In this document: piece after piece, positions 41,913 to 54,200 of the stretch | How positions within the stretch are numbered: the first letter of the stretch is position 1 | How the letters are laid out: the number at the start of each line of letters is the position of its first letter | Assembly: GCA_009746045.1 (NCBI GenBank) | Contig: RPFO01000167.1 | Coordinates: forward strand, 1,487,659-1,551,658 | DNA from: Mesostigma viride | Lineage: Eukaryota > Streptophyta > Mesostigmatophyceae > Mesostigmatales > Mesostigmataceae | DNA length: 64,000 nt | Direction: 5' to 3' | Notes under the pieces: generated by a model | Database searches by the model: none | The model's input: only the letters and a program-made list of their open reading frames with translations | Told to the model about the DNA's origin: nothing | Translations under genes and position numbers: made by a program

Positions 41913-42188
41913 GCCCCCCATGTCCTCTACTAGCTGTTCTTTGAAGGTGCGGGCCTTGCGGCGCCTAACATCACTGGGCCCGGCCCACGTCAGGAGGTGC
42001 CGGCCAGGCTGGGCTGCATGGTCGCAGTCCTGCGGGGGGGCCACGTGAGGTCACCTTGGTCGACATGACTTGGTTGGTGCGAGCTACTAGGTGCCCTACT
42101 ACTAGCTGCAGGCGTTGCTGCTTAATGGTGCTGGTGATATATGGCATGCCCTGGTACAGGTCCTCATTGCGGACATGAGCAGCATATC

Positions 42189-45010
42189 CTACTCTGAAAA
42201 TGGAACGCAGCATGTTGGTGACCGCGCCGTCCAGCTAATTGCGGGCCAGGTCGGCGGTGAGGGTCCACGTCTCGGCCCCATACGTGAGAACAGGGAGGAC
42301 GAGGACCTTGAACAGGTCCTGTTTCTCGATCTTGCCCAGGGGCTTGCGCCACAGGGCCCGGTACTGGCGTAAAGCGTGCCAGGCGAGGGAGATGCGATGG
42401 TCCACATCAACCTCGCAGCTGGGGAGCAGGCTGCCCAGCAGCTTGTCTGACGCGGTCCCGATACAGGACTTGAGAGACGTCGAGGAGATAGAGGGGCGGC
42501 GGGAGTGGTGAGCCCAACCGCCAGGGCCTCTGTCTTCTTGCTGACCTCAAGCCCCACTGCACGGGCCTCGAGAGCCAGGCAGTCAAGCCATGTCTGCACG
42601 TGCTCAGTGTCCTCGAAGAGGGTGGTGTCGTCTGCGTAATGATGTCTGCAGCCGAATCTCCGTGTCCGCACCGCCATGCCAGAATTTGTTAGCAACCTGC
42701 ACTCCTGGTTCCCTGCCCACGATGCGGGCAAATCGCTTGCGCGCCTGAATCATTACGTATTCGACAACAATAATGAACAGGTAGGGCGACAGCACGCAGC
42801 CCTGCCACACACCCTTCTGTAAAGGGCATGGGGGCGTGGTCCCGTAAGAAGTGCGCACCGAAGTGGTGGACCCTTCATACAGGTTGCGGATGACAGCAAT
42901 CAGGGGGCGGGGGATCCGGAACAACTCGAGGATGTCCCAAAGCGCAGGCCAGAAAACCGAATCGAAGGCTTTGATGAAGTCCACCAGCACAAGGTGCAAA
43001 GGGGACTCACCAGGCTGAAGGCGTTGCAGTTCCTCCACCAGTCGGCGAGTAGCGAAGAGCGCCTGTACTGTGTTGCGACCTGAACGGAAGCCGTGCTGAG
43101 TCTCGCTGAGGTGACCGTCCAGGGCCGTGCGCAGGCGGTTCAGGATGAGCCGCATAAGAAGCTTGAGGGGGGCACTTTGAATGCACACCCCTCTGTAGTT
43201 GCCGGGGTCGGCAGGCGACCCCTTGTTCTTGTACAGCATCGTGCGAAAACTGTGTTGCCAGGCCGCTGGAGGTGGTTGCGACGACAGCAGAAGGCGGTTG
43301 CAGATGTCCCGGAAGAGCAGCATAACACCTGTGTCCTCGAATTCGGCTGCAAGTTTTACAACTGCGGCCGGAATCTCGTCAGAGCCGGTGGCTGCGTCAT
43401 AACGCAGGCGCTGGACCGCCTCCGTGACCTCGCGAGAGGTGAAAGGAGGCATGTCAGACGGGTCGCCAAGTGGGCCGACCAGCGGGGGGACTAGGTAGTC
43501 CGCCGCTGACCTAGGCGGGGCCGGGGGCCCAGCGGGGCCGGCCAGGGCGGCCGGGCGGGCGGCGGCGGCTGGGAGCAGGGGTGGGGGCGGCGCAGCTGTC
43601 CCCACGACCTCGGCCGTGGCCGTGGCCCAGGTACGAAGCCGCTTGGCTGGGGCGCCGGGGACGTCGTGGCGGTGGGGCCGGCCGAGGCCGTCCGGGTGCC
43701 CGAGGCGCTTGTACCAGAACCAGGCCCCCTTGCCGTCGTGCTTCTGCTGGCAGCTGCGCAGGTCCTTGACCATCTGCTGAGCATCTGCCTTCTCAGCCTG
43801 CTCGTAGGCGGCCCTCAGAGCTGCTTGCAGCCCAGGTTTGGCGATCGGATCTCTGTTGCGGCGGAGCATCTGCCTGGCGGCGACCACTGTCGGTGCGTGA
43901 CGGTGGACAGCAAGCTGCCGCGCGGAGGCAAGGTGGGGAGGGTGCGGGCAGCCAGGCGATACTTGGCGGCGACACCACGGAGGATCACTGAAATATCCCC
44001 GGCGGCGGAATGGCGTGTAACTGCTGTCGGCTGCCCCGGCGTCGAATACGGCCAGGAAATCATCCCTGTGCGACATAGCGGCCTGCTCTGCTGCTGACAT
44101 CTTGTCGGCATCCTTCAGCACAATCCGGAGCACTTTCAGATCTGGCTGAGGTGCCAGCTGTCGCGACGGTTTCACCCCAGGAAACCGCAATCTGATGCGA
44201 GCGAGCACGAGACGATGATCAGATTCCACCGTGCTGACAGAATCTTGCAGGACGCGAGCATCGACAACTGAGGGGCGCTGAGCCCGACGTACGCAGACAT
44301 AATCAAGGCACACCACCCGATCCGACGGCCCAAAAAAGGTGGCCAGCTGCTCAGCGGGGCGTGCGAAAGAAGCATTGCATGCAACCAGCGCAGATTCTGC
44401 CAGCAGATTCGCAAATAAAGGCGTGTTACCGTTGGCTGTCGTGTTGGTTGGGGAATACTGAGCGCCCCCAGTGCCAACTGGCAGCGTGGCGTTGGCGTCG
44501 AGCAGCATAACCAGGAAGTGCCGAGCTGGGATGTTGGCCTCCTCCTCCTTGAGGGCGTCGAAGAAGGCCTCACGTTCCGCCTGAGCTCGACCCGCATGTG
44601 GTGCATATCCCACGATAACGGTTAGCGTGTGGTGTGAATGGCCCTCAGTGGCCGAAAAAGTGGCCACTAGCACACGCGGGGACCGCAGCACGATGGACTG
44701 GAGCTGCTCTGATGCTGCCGGCGAGCACAAGAGGCCCACACCACCTTGGCCCGGCGCGTCGCCGCCACCATAGTGGAACCGCCAGCCTGCACGCAGGTCG
44801 TCGACCAGCAGACCGTTGACCGCGTGCTGAGGGTCAACGGTGCGTCGGTGCTCCTGGACTCCAAGAACAGCGATCTTGTTGTCGGCGCACAGGGCGATCA
44901 GCTCGTCGACGCGTTGGCGTGCTGGGGTGCCGCCGCTCGTAGAAGGATCTGCAGGGAGGGTGCGCACGTTAAAACTTGCAATACCAAGAATGGGCCGTTG
45001 CCCTATTAGC
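42189..45010 (-). pseudogene. LINE ORF2: APE-type endonuclease plus reverse transcriptase, frameshifted
   Basis: The frame opens upstream of 44967 with ILGIASFNVRTL, the conserved endonuclease start with catalytic Asn. Further endonuclease motifs follow: LGVQEHRR (Glu), VMLLDANA (Asp-x-Asn) and VESDHRLV (Ser-Asp-His). The reverse transcriptase has YKNKGSPADPGNYRGV, GFRSGRNT, VDFIKAFDSV and GVWQGCVLSPYLF. Near 42640 a net 2-base loss relative to the plus-strand copy shifts the frame, so YADDTTLFED is read in the frame of 42189-42731; more shifts follow. The endonuclease nicks target DNA and the RT primes on the nick; this copy could not make an intact protein. Confidence 0.88.
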
Positions 45011-46083
45011 GGGGGTGGGGTGGGGTGGGGGTGGGGGGGGTGGGGTGGAGGTGGAGAAGGGTAGTGCTGGAGGTGGGGGTGGGGGGGGGGGGGGAGGGGG
45101 AGGGTGGCGATTGGGGTTAATGCTTGTCAACGCATGGAGGCTTTCTTTCAGGACGGATATGCGTCGTCTCCGTCCTGGCTGGGGTCGCCGGCGTGTCGAC
45201 TGGGCCTCATCCCGCTCAAGGCGGGCTAGGAGGCGTGTGTGGCTGGTAAATTGGCGGGAAGGTTGACCGTGGCGTGCCTGGCGACCTTGCATCCTGATCA
45301 TGCTCGCACGGTGCGACATGAGGATGGAAAGGGGCTTGTTTATAAAGGCTATGCCCAAAGCCTATTGTACCGCGAGGCCGCGAGGGTGTGCCCTTACCGG
45401 GCGCCATCCATACCCGGGACGTGCGTAGACGATGATGACGCAGCTGGGGCGTGCCTGGTACGGCCCGGGGCTTGTGCCGCTTGTTAGGAGCCTGCACATC
45501 CGTGCGCTGGCCGTTGATGAAGAGCATGCACGGGGGTGTCGTGGACGAGGCGGACGTAGACCTTCTGGCCGTCATGCCTGGCCTTGATCGCCACGTCGCT
45601 GCCCAGCAGACCGTTCTTGATGACTAGCTGGGCCGGGGAGAGGAGGTCATCGAGGCTCGGCGCGTTTCTCCCGCCTAGGAGCTTGCGGGCCTGGAGTACC
45701 TTCGCTTTGCTGGCCACATTCGCGAAGGTCACCCGGATGGGGCCAGGCTGGCCCGCCATCCAGGCTGCCGACTCAATGCGGATGCGTTCGTTGCCCAGAT
45801 GCAGCCGGCCCACGATGAGGCTGTGATACAGGCGTTGCGCTAGCATCAGGTCCGTTTCTGGCTGCTGCGCGACCTGGAAATACCGGACCACTATACTGCG
45901 TGAGCGCTGGTCCTCCTCGACAGCAGTCTTGTGGGCTTCAGCCCCCCTGCGTGCGGCATCCTCCATCAGGTTGGCAATGTCGGTCTGTTTCACTCCATGT
46001 TAGCGTAGCTGGTGGGTGCGGGGGCGGCTGGCTGGGGCGGGCTGGTCAGGGCCGGGCCTTGACCTCGGCAATGCTGGAGTGGA

Positions 46084-47452
46084 CAGTGATGATTCATACG
46101 CGATACGCGTCGTACGCGGCCCCAGGTGTATAATGTATAATACGCGGTGTATAATGTATTATACGCTGATCGTACGCTAACCGTTGAAAACCCCTTTTTT
46201 GGCATGATTTTGAGGGGTTTTCAACATTCTGAGCAACCAAGCATAGTCTGCTGGTGTTTTTCCATACCTTTTGCCTATACATGACATATATAGCATGACC
46301 TTTGGCATTGCCACCAGTGACTACCTAAATACAAGCTTAGTTTCTAACGGTCTAACTTGATAGTTTCTCTTCAAAATCGAGACAACATGCAACTAAGTAT
46401 CAATACCAGTATCAATGCACAACTCACTGGAAAGGATAATAAATTTGTAGAACTCAAGATATGCATGCACTATACATTGCCCCGAGGTGTCGATGACATT
46501 GAAGGGCGTCGATGGCATTGAAAGGCGCAAATGAATGCCTCGCACAGCTCCTCGTCCAGCTGCTCTTTGCTGAGCCCATAAGGTGCGGGCAAATTACCGT
46601 CGGTGGATTGGCCCTTTGATGATCCGCTTGGCCCAGCCGCCCCAGCAGCGCGCCCCGAGGTGTTGCTGGCATGAGGGGACACCCAGTTAGAGGCGTCGGT
46701 TTCTACAACGTCTGCAAGCCTGTCTTTAAGTGCCGCCCGCACATCAGCCTGCTTCTTGGCGTCACTAGTCGCCTTCCTCTTCCTGGTATTGCTTTCCTTC
46801 TCCGCCTGCTCGACCAGCAGCCTGTAACGGAGTACTCCATCATCCATGTAGTAGTTATTTGTCTGCTGCCGATTCGTGAGGATGCGCTCTTTGCTAATGT
46901 ATGTCCAGACAGTTTCGGATGTGGCCTCTTCTTCATCGGGCCGCACATCATCATCGTGTTCCATTGACTCACGTGTCAGCCATGCCTGGATGTCGATATG
47001 CTACGATCTAGTAGGTGCCAGACGACCACGACGTTGCTGGCACACCTTATCACCTTCTTGATCCAGATAAATAGGTGTACGTTTATTTCCAAATATACTG
47101 TTGCTTTACTACTTGCTTATCACCCTCTTGATGATGAATCTTCAGCCTTCCCGCCTTCACCTTCCCGCCTTCACAAGTCACAATGAACGCGCTTTTAGCT
47201 TTAGTGCACTATACACTAGCTAGCTCATCACGCAATTATTTGTTCCTACTATACAGGTCGGCGCGCCGCAGTCTAGGCAAGCAAATGCACCCACCTCGTA
47301 AGCCAAAAATATGCCAAAAATACGCGAAAATACGCAAAAATGCGCAAAAATACGCGTTGCGTATGAAAGTACTCCATTTTCGTACGCGCCGCTTGCGTAT
47401 CGCGCATAATACGCTAAATACGGCGTATAATACGGCGTATGAATCATCACTG
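46084..47452. mobile_element. 1,369-bp hAT-type DNA transposon inside LINE ORF1
   Basis: Perfect 18-bp terminal inverted repeats, CAGTGATGATTCATACGC at 46084-46101 and its complement at 47435-47452, are flanked by the 8-bp target duplication GGAGTGGA (46076-46083 and 47453-47460). CAGTG termini with 8-bp duplications are the hallmark of the hAT superfamily. Subterminal DNA is rich in cgtatnatacgc-like motifs on both sides, typical of transposase-binding repeats. It is too short for a hAT transposase and carries only an unrelated short frame, so it is non-autonomous. The clean termini suggest a fairly recent insertion. Confidence 0.9.
46470..46964 (-). CDS. Short open frame carried by the hAT element, unknown product
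   Basis: 164 codons: an acidic start (MEHDDDVRPDEEEATSETV), a helical basic middle (KESNTRKRKATSDAKKQ), a Gly/Ala/Ser-rich linker and an end rich in Glu/Cys (LDEELCEAFICAF). It lacks hAT transposase motifs (no RW dimerisation block, no BED finger). It could be a remnant transposase N-terminus, a captured host fragment or chance; coding status is unproved. Confidence 0.35.
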   Translation of the reverse strand: MEHDDDVRPDEEEATSETVWTYISKERILTNRQQTNNYYMDDGVLRYRLLVEQAEKESNTRKRKATSDAKKQADVRAALKDRLADVVETDASNWVSPHASNTSGRAAGAAGPSGSSKGQSTDGNLPAPYGLSKEQLDEELCEAFICAFQCHRRPSMSSTPRGNV

Positions 47453-48059
47453 GGAGTGGAGCTCAGCAGTGTCTTGACGGATAGCGGTGGACAAGGCGCC
47501 GATTTGGGCAGCCATGTCTGCGACTTTCTTATTGAGCTTGTGCAGGTCTGCTTCCGGGGAAGCATCGGGGGTGTTGGCGGTGCCGTGCTCGGCGTCCTCG
47601 AAAGCGGCAAAGAGTGCCCGGAGGCAAGGGGCCTGCGCGTGGCTCAGGAAAACAGAAAGTCGAAGCTCTGGCTCGTCCATGTCGTCGAGCTCTTCCACTG
47701 GAATCGGTCCCGCCAGACGTGCGAGGAAAATAGATTGGAATGTCCTTGGCTTTCAGGTGGAGCAGGGTAGCCTGCGCCTCCTCGGCGGTAAGCGAAAAGA
47801 ACCGGTGTTCGGCGACAACCTGGCCAGGCATGAAGGATGCTGGGTCGAACTCAGCGTCGTCGGTAGCGTCGTCGGTGGCGTCGTCAATGGGGGTGTCCTC
47901 GCTGGGTTTAGAAGACGATGGCGGAGGGATCGATCTGGCCATCCATCTCGTCGGCTGGGTTGACGCAAAGCCGCTTGGAGGAGGCGGTAATGGCTGCCTC
48001 GCTGGTTCCGGAAAAATACGAACCCTGCCTGTGCTGCGTTTTTTGATATTGCGCTAAAT

Positions 48060-49165
48060 CTTGGGCGATGCATGGCGGCTGAAAATTATATCATCAAGTT
48101 CGTCATCAAAAGGCGCATCTACTGCCAGGCAATTTACCCGACCAAATTTCATGCCCGGATGTAAAAGTTATGAGCATTCTCGGCATCCATAGCTCGGCAC
48201 ACCGTAAACCTCGAAATGGACTCGAAATTGCTACGGCTATTGTAAGGGCGGGTGTGGGCGCCCATCAAGTAGGCATACATGGCCACGTCACTAAGCTTTC
48301 TAGTCTACACTACTACTGCTATATATTCCCTAGGCTGGGGTGGCTGGGGTGGCTGGGGCGGCAGGGGTCGCCTGCCAGGGCTTGTGGGCGACGTAGATGT
48401 CCGCCCCCTTCCAGTAGACGGCCGGCTTCTTCTGCCCCGCCGTCTGCCGAAGCTGGAGGTAGCCGTCGGCCATAGCTCCCGTCGCCGTTGTTGCTGCGTC
48501 AAGGTCAAGTCGTCGTCCGGCGTGTAGGAGGTACCCCCAAGCCGCTTGCGACACTTGAGGAACTCCATAGTTATCCGCCATGGTGTCAAAGGTGAGGAGC
48601 AAGGGGGAGGGGCCGGCCTTACCCCGCGAGCGGGGACTTAGGCGGGTCACCCCCCGCGGCTTGCCCTTACCATGCAGTGATAGCCATGGGGACAAGGATT
48701 TTGTTCTCAAACGCCACCGGCAAGGGTCTCGGAGCCGGGTCTCGTCCTGCAGCGGGTCGAAGTGCTTGACTATGACGTTAAGGCTGCGCTTGGCGAGCTC
48801 CGGCGGCCTCCTCGCGGATCGAGGTCCAGCGTCTGGGCGGCGACGGCGGATCGAGGTGGTGGAGGTGGCGTGCTGCTTAATTAAGCATGTCCGCCCAGGT
48901 CGGGATGGGAGGAGCATCGCCGGGAGGGCCAGCAGGGGCTGGCCGAGCGGCGATGTCCTTCACCGCCTGGGCAGTCGGATGCCGGCGGTGTTCTGCAAGC
49001 ATTCGATGGCTATGGCATTGTCCTGCAGGCGCTTGTCGATGGCGAGGAGCTGGGCGGTGAGGGCGTCGGTTGTGGTGGAGGTGCATGGAGGCGAGGAGCT
49101 TGGAGGTGGCGGTGGTGGTGGTGCACACCTGTAGATATATTGATGATGTTATTTCCATGGACAAC
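48060..49165 (-). other. Possible second LINE ORF1-like or LINE 5' region
   Basis: GC-rich minus-strand frames run across here. One part reads MADNYGVPQVSQAAWGYLL, later YLQLRQTAGQKKPAVYWKGA; another gives a helical string LLAIDKRLQDNAIAIECLQN followed in a shifted frame by PIPTWADML. Frame changes and compositional similarity to the adjacent LINE suggest degraded transposon DNA (5' end of this LINE or an older copy), but I see no decisive motif. Confidence 0.3.
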
Positions 49166-51295
49166 CCTATTTTCCATGCTCATCTGTATCATCAAGCTCC
49201 CGGGAGACCAGGTATTTATCCGCAGGCCTCGCTCACTCTCAGGCTTCTTCTGGCGACTCATGCCATTACCTTGATCTCAACATTACCCACAATCGACGTG
49301 GGTGGCGTACCAGGAACTATGACAAGCGTCTAGAGCCGAAGTTTAGCATGCTCCTGGCAGTTTATTCGTTTTCCTGCCATCGACAGCGCTGAGTCAGTCT
49401 CAGATACAGCCAAGTATGGTGTGGTCCTCAGCCAGTTACATCGCTTTTCTAGGCTTTGTTCATACAAACAGGACTTCATCAAGGAGGTTGTACGCCTGTT
49501 GCACGCTCTGATTTTGAAAGGATACAACCACTGAGTGCATTATGCTAAAGCAGGTCAAGAATTTTTCAAGCAACGTCGATCCCCATATATACGCCACCTT
49601 AAGTCGCAGCACGCTGCACAGGCAGATTGTCTCGCTTCTAGGATACACACAGCTACTCCATACTTAAACGCTCCTATGCTATAGGAGTGTACATTTCCTA
49701 CTAATTCTACTTTGTTTTCTGTCTACTCATATGTCCTTTGCATTTTCCAGGCGAAGGACCACGTGCTCTCAACGTCGCTTCCCCGCGGCTCTACCGGTCG
49801 GGTTGCCTCCACACATCTTCGGTATATAACCCTTGTTAACTAATTGCCGCCGGCAGATGCGAAGCTTTGCATGATGAGCCCGTAACTTGTCGTGGGCGAG
49901 GTTCAACCCACTGGGACAATGTCTGCCCGACCCGTCACACCTCCAAAACGCATTGCCGACTAATTAAAAACGATGTTCCCCTTTTTCTTTTGTACCTCGC
50001 GTAAGAAAAAATGAACTCGCTTGGAAGACATTGTTGCAAAAAGCTTCGTACAGGCATTATAAGCAAGTTTTCGCAGCTTTTCCCCCACATACCGCACATT
50101 CGGAAGACGTACATAATTAACGACTTTTGTGCGTAATCTTGGGCACGCCATGTGTCTTGCTGGCTCACTGCGGCAGGCTGGGAAGTATAGGAAGGTCGGG
50201 CATAGTCTACTGAAATGGCTACTTTATCTGCCGACAAATATATGCATGGCATGAAGCAAAAACCAGACGGATTTCACATGCTCAGGGAGATATTCATGTG
50301 TACTCAACATTTCGCAGAAGTATGTGGTAGCTATCCTCAAGACTACTTACTATACCAGCAAGCAGGGCGCGACAAGTTATGCATCCTACAGAGTTTCCCG
50401 TGTGAAGAAATATTGTCAAGGATACAACCTATATATTGTATTCGCAAGTCAGAAATCTGCATTTGACCGCGCGAACCCTGTAAATCTTTTTACTAATTCT
50501 AATGGCAAATCAAGCTCACTAAATTGCACGACCAATTAAAAAATCGTGGGATATATATCGACCAAGATGTGAGGAATAACTTACCAAAGTGTCCCTCCAA
50601 TCCATCTGCGGCATTTTCTACACTGCCATGTGCATTGAACCCGACCGCCATTGTTGGCTGCCGCCGTGCTCCCAAATGTGAAAAAAAGCCACAACTGACA
50701 ACGGTGCAAGATCGTGCGCGAAAATGCTTCACTAGTTTCCGCAACCGACGGGCGCAGCGCCGCCCCATGTGTTCCTTATTTCTAGATGAGAATGTGTTAG
50801 GAACAAAGCTAGTGTGCAGTATGAATTCTATTTCATTCAATAATAAATGCTGCTAATTTATAAGGAACAATGTAGAGGCTATCTGACAGTGAAAATGGCA
50901 AGCTAGCCATTTCCAGGGGCAACTCCCCACGAACTCTTTCCCATTCTTACAGTAGTATAGTTGCGAACTGAGTACGAATGGTTGACATACAACATTCTTG
51001 TGCCAATTAGTTAGGTGCACAAACACGAAAACTGCCATCAGGGACCATGCATCACAGAATTAATGCTAAAACATTTGGCAGACGCAGCCGCGATTGCTGG
51101 CCTGTGTGATGTGCAAACATTTGCACATTGATCAGCATAGTCCTCCGTGGCATAACTATGCGCATGACATTCAGATACTTTTACAATTGCAGCCATGCCA
51201 CACGCATGCCTACCCCACGTGTTTTCTTGCGAACGGACATGCATGCAGATGGCAGGCGAAATCAAGTAACGCTGCCATGCACCGGCGAGATACGT
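49166..51295. other. Intergenic region, no gene seen
   Basis: AT-richer DNA without a convincing coding frame. The part next to 51295 should hold the 3' UTR of the minus-strand ankyrin-kinase gene, but no clear polyadenylation signal stands out. No repeats of note. Confidence 0.45.
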
Positions 51296-54200
51296 TCAGT
51301 TCCAGGCAGGCCGCTCTGCCCCATCCACGTCCAAGGCATTCGCGTTGTCGCCCCTCAACTGGTGCTGGCTCCCGCCTATGCCCCTCCCGCAGGTGGGGCA
51401 TGTGCTCTCCTGCATGGCACCGCCACACTCGGTGATGCAGTACAGGTGGCCGTTGGGGCAACGGTACCAACCCCCCGCCCTGACCTGCCCCGCCATGGCC
51501 CTGGCCACACCCTGAACGACCTCCATGTCTAATTTTTGCATGCGCTGGGCGTCTGAGCATTGGCCATATTCCCCGTATATCTTCAACGCCGCAAACATGC
51601 GCGCGCTGAACGCCTCATACGAGGGGCAGTCATCCGGGAGGTGGAGGGAGGCAGACTCACGAGAGAACTCCGGCAGGCCATCCTTACTGCTGGCAGACGC
51701 CACCAGCCTTCTCACGGCACACATGCCCGACGACCAGGACTTTGCGCCGCCCAGTGTGCAGATGCTGAACAGGCGCAGGGTCGTCTCCGAGGCCTCGTGC
51801 AGAAAGCGCTGCAGCCACTGCCACACCTGCTGCCCCTGCACTTCCTTGCCCTCCCAGCTGACCTGACTCACATTAAATGCCCGAAGCATGCGGTTGACAT
51901 CAACATAATCTGACCCAAAGAAGAGGGTCATCAGGTCAAAAGGCGACAGCACACTCAGCAGGGGCTCCCAGTCGAGGCACAGGAAGCCGGCGCGCACCTC
52001 TTTGAGCTCGGCCGCCCGGCTCAGGACCAGGCGGTGGTGGATCGCCGTGCGCACGAGCAGGTCTTTGTTCGCATCCGTCATGAGGGTTTCGTCCGCGTCG
52101 GCCTTGCCCATCAGGGCCCCCAGGGTGATCCCCGATTCGCCATCCCCGTGCTTCATGGCCAGCGTGGCGCGCATGCGGCGTGCATCGGTGGGGTCGAACT
52201 CCGCCAGCATCTCCAGGCAGTCGGCCGTGCTGTACTGCGTGAGGTCGTCCTTGCCCACCAGCGCACAGAAGAGCGCGCTGCAAAACTGCACCGGCACGTG
52301 GATGCATTGCAGGACCGCCTTGGCCAAGATCTTGCCCACCGTGCGCAGGCGCTGCCGGTGGGCACTGACATCCCGGCCCCCCCCCGGGCAAACCCTGGGA
52401 AGGAATGCCACCCCCTCCCTCACCTGGGAGGCTACGTCCTCATCACCATCCCCCTTGCCCTGCTCAAACAGGCCTGCAGCGGGCAGCACCACCGCCTCGA
52501 AGAAGTTGTGGAGCACCTCGGAGAGAGGGATGCGCACGCCGGCATGTTCGCCAGCCACCTTGGACTCGGGCTCAATGTCCTCCCGGGAGAAAAACTCGAG
52601 TAACTGGTTAACGAAGCTGTGCCGTTCGAGGCTGTCCAGCTTGACCACCTGCGTCCTGGACTGGCCTCCCTGCAGGGGGCTCTGCCGCAGCTTTGCCAGG
52701 TGGCTGGTCAGCAGCAGCAGGTATCGGTTCTGCTGCACCTGCGCATGCAGCGGGTCTTGTTCGAAGAACTCACTCCCAAGGCCACACTCGGCCATGGGCC
52801 GTGCGTCAGGGTCCTCTTGCAGCAAGGACGCAGCCAGAGTGATTAACTTGCCGTGCCATCTTGTAGGCTTCCCTGCCGGTTGGAAGCACCCCGCATTGAT
52901 GGCACGACCCTGCACATCTTCCAAGCGGGAGCGCACATGGTTCCACGCCACCTTGCTCCCTGCCAGCTCCATCAGCATCACCCCCAGGGACCACAGGTCC
53001 TCGGCGTACGGGTTGCTTGCGGACACGCCCTTCCCCGCAAGCACCTCCGGGGCGGCATAGCACGCGGTGTATCCCCCCACGGACAGCGTTGCCTTGGTCG
53101 TCTGCAGGTGGGCCAGCACATCGTGGCTGACCCCAAAGTCACACAGCGCGATCTGGCCGTCATCCTGCAGCAGCACATTCTCCGGCTTGAGGTCGCGATG
53201 CACAATGCCCTTGCGGTGGAGGTAGGCCACCGCCTGGAAGACCTGCTTCATTGTGCTCCAGATCTGCGCACCCTGCTGGGTGGTCAGGCTGACTCCCTCC
53301 TGCCAACTGTCAGTGATGCGGTCGAACCAGCCACGCAGGTTCCCGTTCTTGTAGTAGGGCATCTGCAAGTACGCCATGCCTTTATCCACAAAGACCCGCT
53401 CGAGCCTGGCAATCAAGGGGTGCTGCAGTGCCTTGAGACGATTGACCTCCCGCCGCAACTCCGACCCTGGGCCCATCTCCTTCACCACCCACTTCTTCCC
53501 GTTCCAGTCCTCCACCAGACGCACCCGCCACGCCCCCCTCGCCGACACCAGGGGGACCCCAGGGCTGTCCCGAAACTTCGCCAGGTTCCATTCGTTGTCC
53601 ATCAGGTCCCTGTTGGTCCCTGCCGGTAGAAACCTGTGCAGCTCCCTTATGCTGTCCTCCTGCGCCAGCAAGTCCGGGTACCACTGCTGCAGCTTGGCAT
53701 CGGCCAAGGACTCGAACAGTTGCTCTTGTTCCATGGCCAGCGCGGATGCTCGGTTCAACGCCACCCTCTCCTTCTCCCTCAATTGCTCCAGTTGTCCCGG
53801 GTGACAGTCGTCCTCCTCTGCGTCGGATATCAACGTACGAATATCGCGGATTTGCCGCCGGATGATTTTGCTGGCTTCCTGGATTGCCACCTGCCGGGAC
53901 AATGCACCCGGGATGCCCTCGCGCAGTGCCACTGTCCGGTCCACCTCCTTCTCCTGCGCGGCGATGACCTCCAACAGCTTGAGCGCGTTCTGGCCGTCCC
54001 ATTCCGGCGTCTCCCTTTCCAGCTGCGAGAACGCCGCGCCCACAAATCGCTGACCCGATTGAAGCGCATCGACCAGGCGGCCTCTCAGCTGGTCCGCGAT
54101 CCCCTCCTGTGCCTGCAAGCATGCCCGGAGATGCTCGAGCGCCTGCCTCGTCGCCACGGCGGCTGGCATCATCGCATCGTTACAGTCGACCAGCACCTCC

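Larger units (their letters stand above)
45484..47942 (-). pseudogene. LINE ORF1 (coiled coil plus RNA-binding-like C-terminal part), split by a hAT element
   Basis: Before the insertion (47942-47461, with a frameshift near 47700) the product has an acidic N-terminus and a heptad segment LHKLNKKVADMAAQIGALST. After it (46075-45484, again shifted) come DIANLMEDAARRGAEAHK, a segment SIVVRYFQVAQQ, RIRIESAAWMAG, PIRVTFANVASKAKVLQARK and KVYVRLVHDTPVHALHQRP. A trimerising coiled coil followed by an RRM/CTD-like basic part is the L1-type ORF1p plan. The assignment rests on layout, not on a strong motif. The upstream copy reads into the hAT end after ELHS and stops there. Confidence 0.65.
41395..48060 (-). 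mobile_element. APE-type non-LTR retrotransposon (LINE), degraded, with nested insertions
   Basis: In minus-strand order: an ORF1 region (about 47942-47461 and 46075-45484, split by a DNA transposon), a G/C-rich spacer (45480-45010), ORF2 with endonuclease and reverse transcriptase (about 45010-42190), a C-terminal region (MLRSIFRVGYAAH, NEDLYQ, TSTIKQQRLQLV, to about 41940) and a 3' part interrupted by a SINE and resuming at 41612-41395. The last part matches the plus-strand fragment at 5450-5550 and 5886-5960. The order ORF1, APE endonuclease, RT defines a LINE. I cannot assign the clade. Several frameshifts make it non-functional. Outer boundaries are approximate. Confidence 0.85.

Noticed and set aside
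41971-43494. Plus-strand frames opposite the LINE ORF2
   Set aside because: They are shadows of the minus-strand endonuclease/reverse transcriptase, which carries the conserved motifs.
47183-47963. Plus-strand frames of 158-195 codons near the hAT end
   Set aside because: They cross the transposon border and the opposite strand carries the ORF1-like coiled coil.
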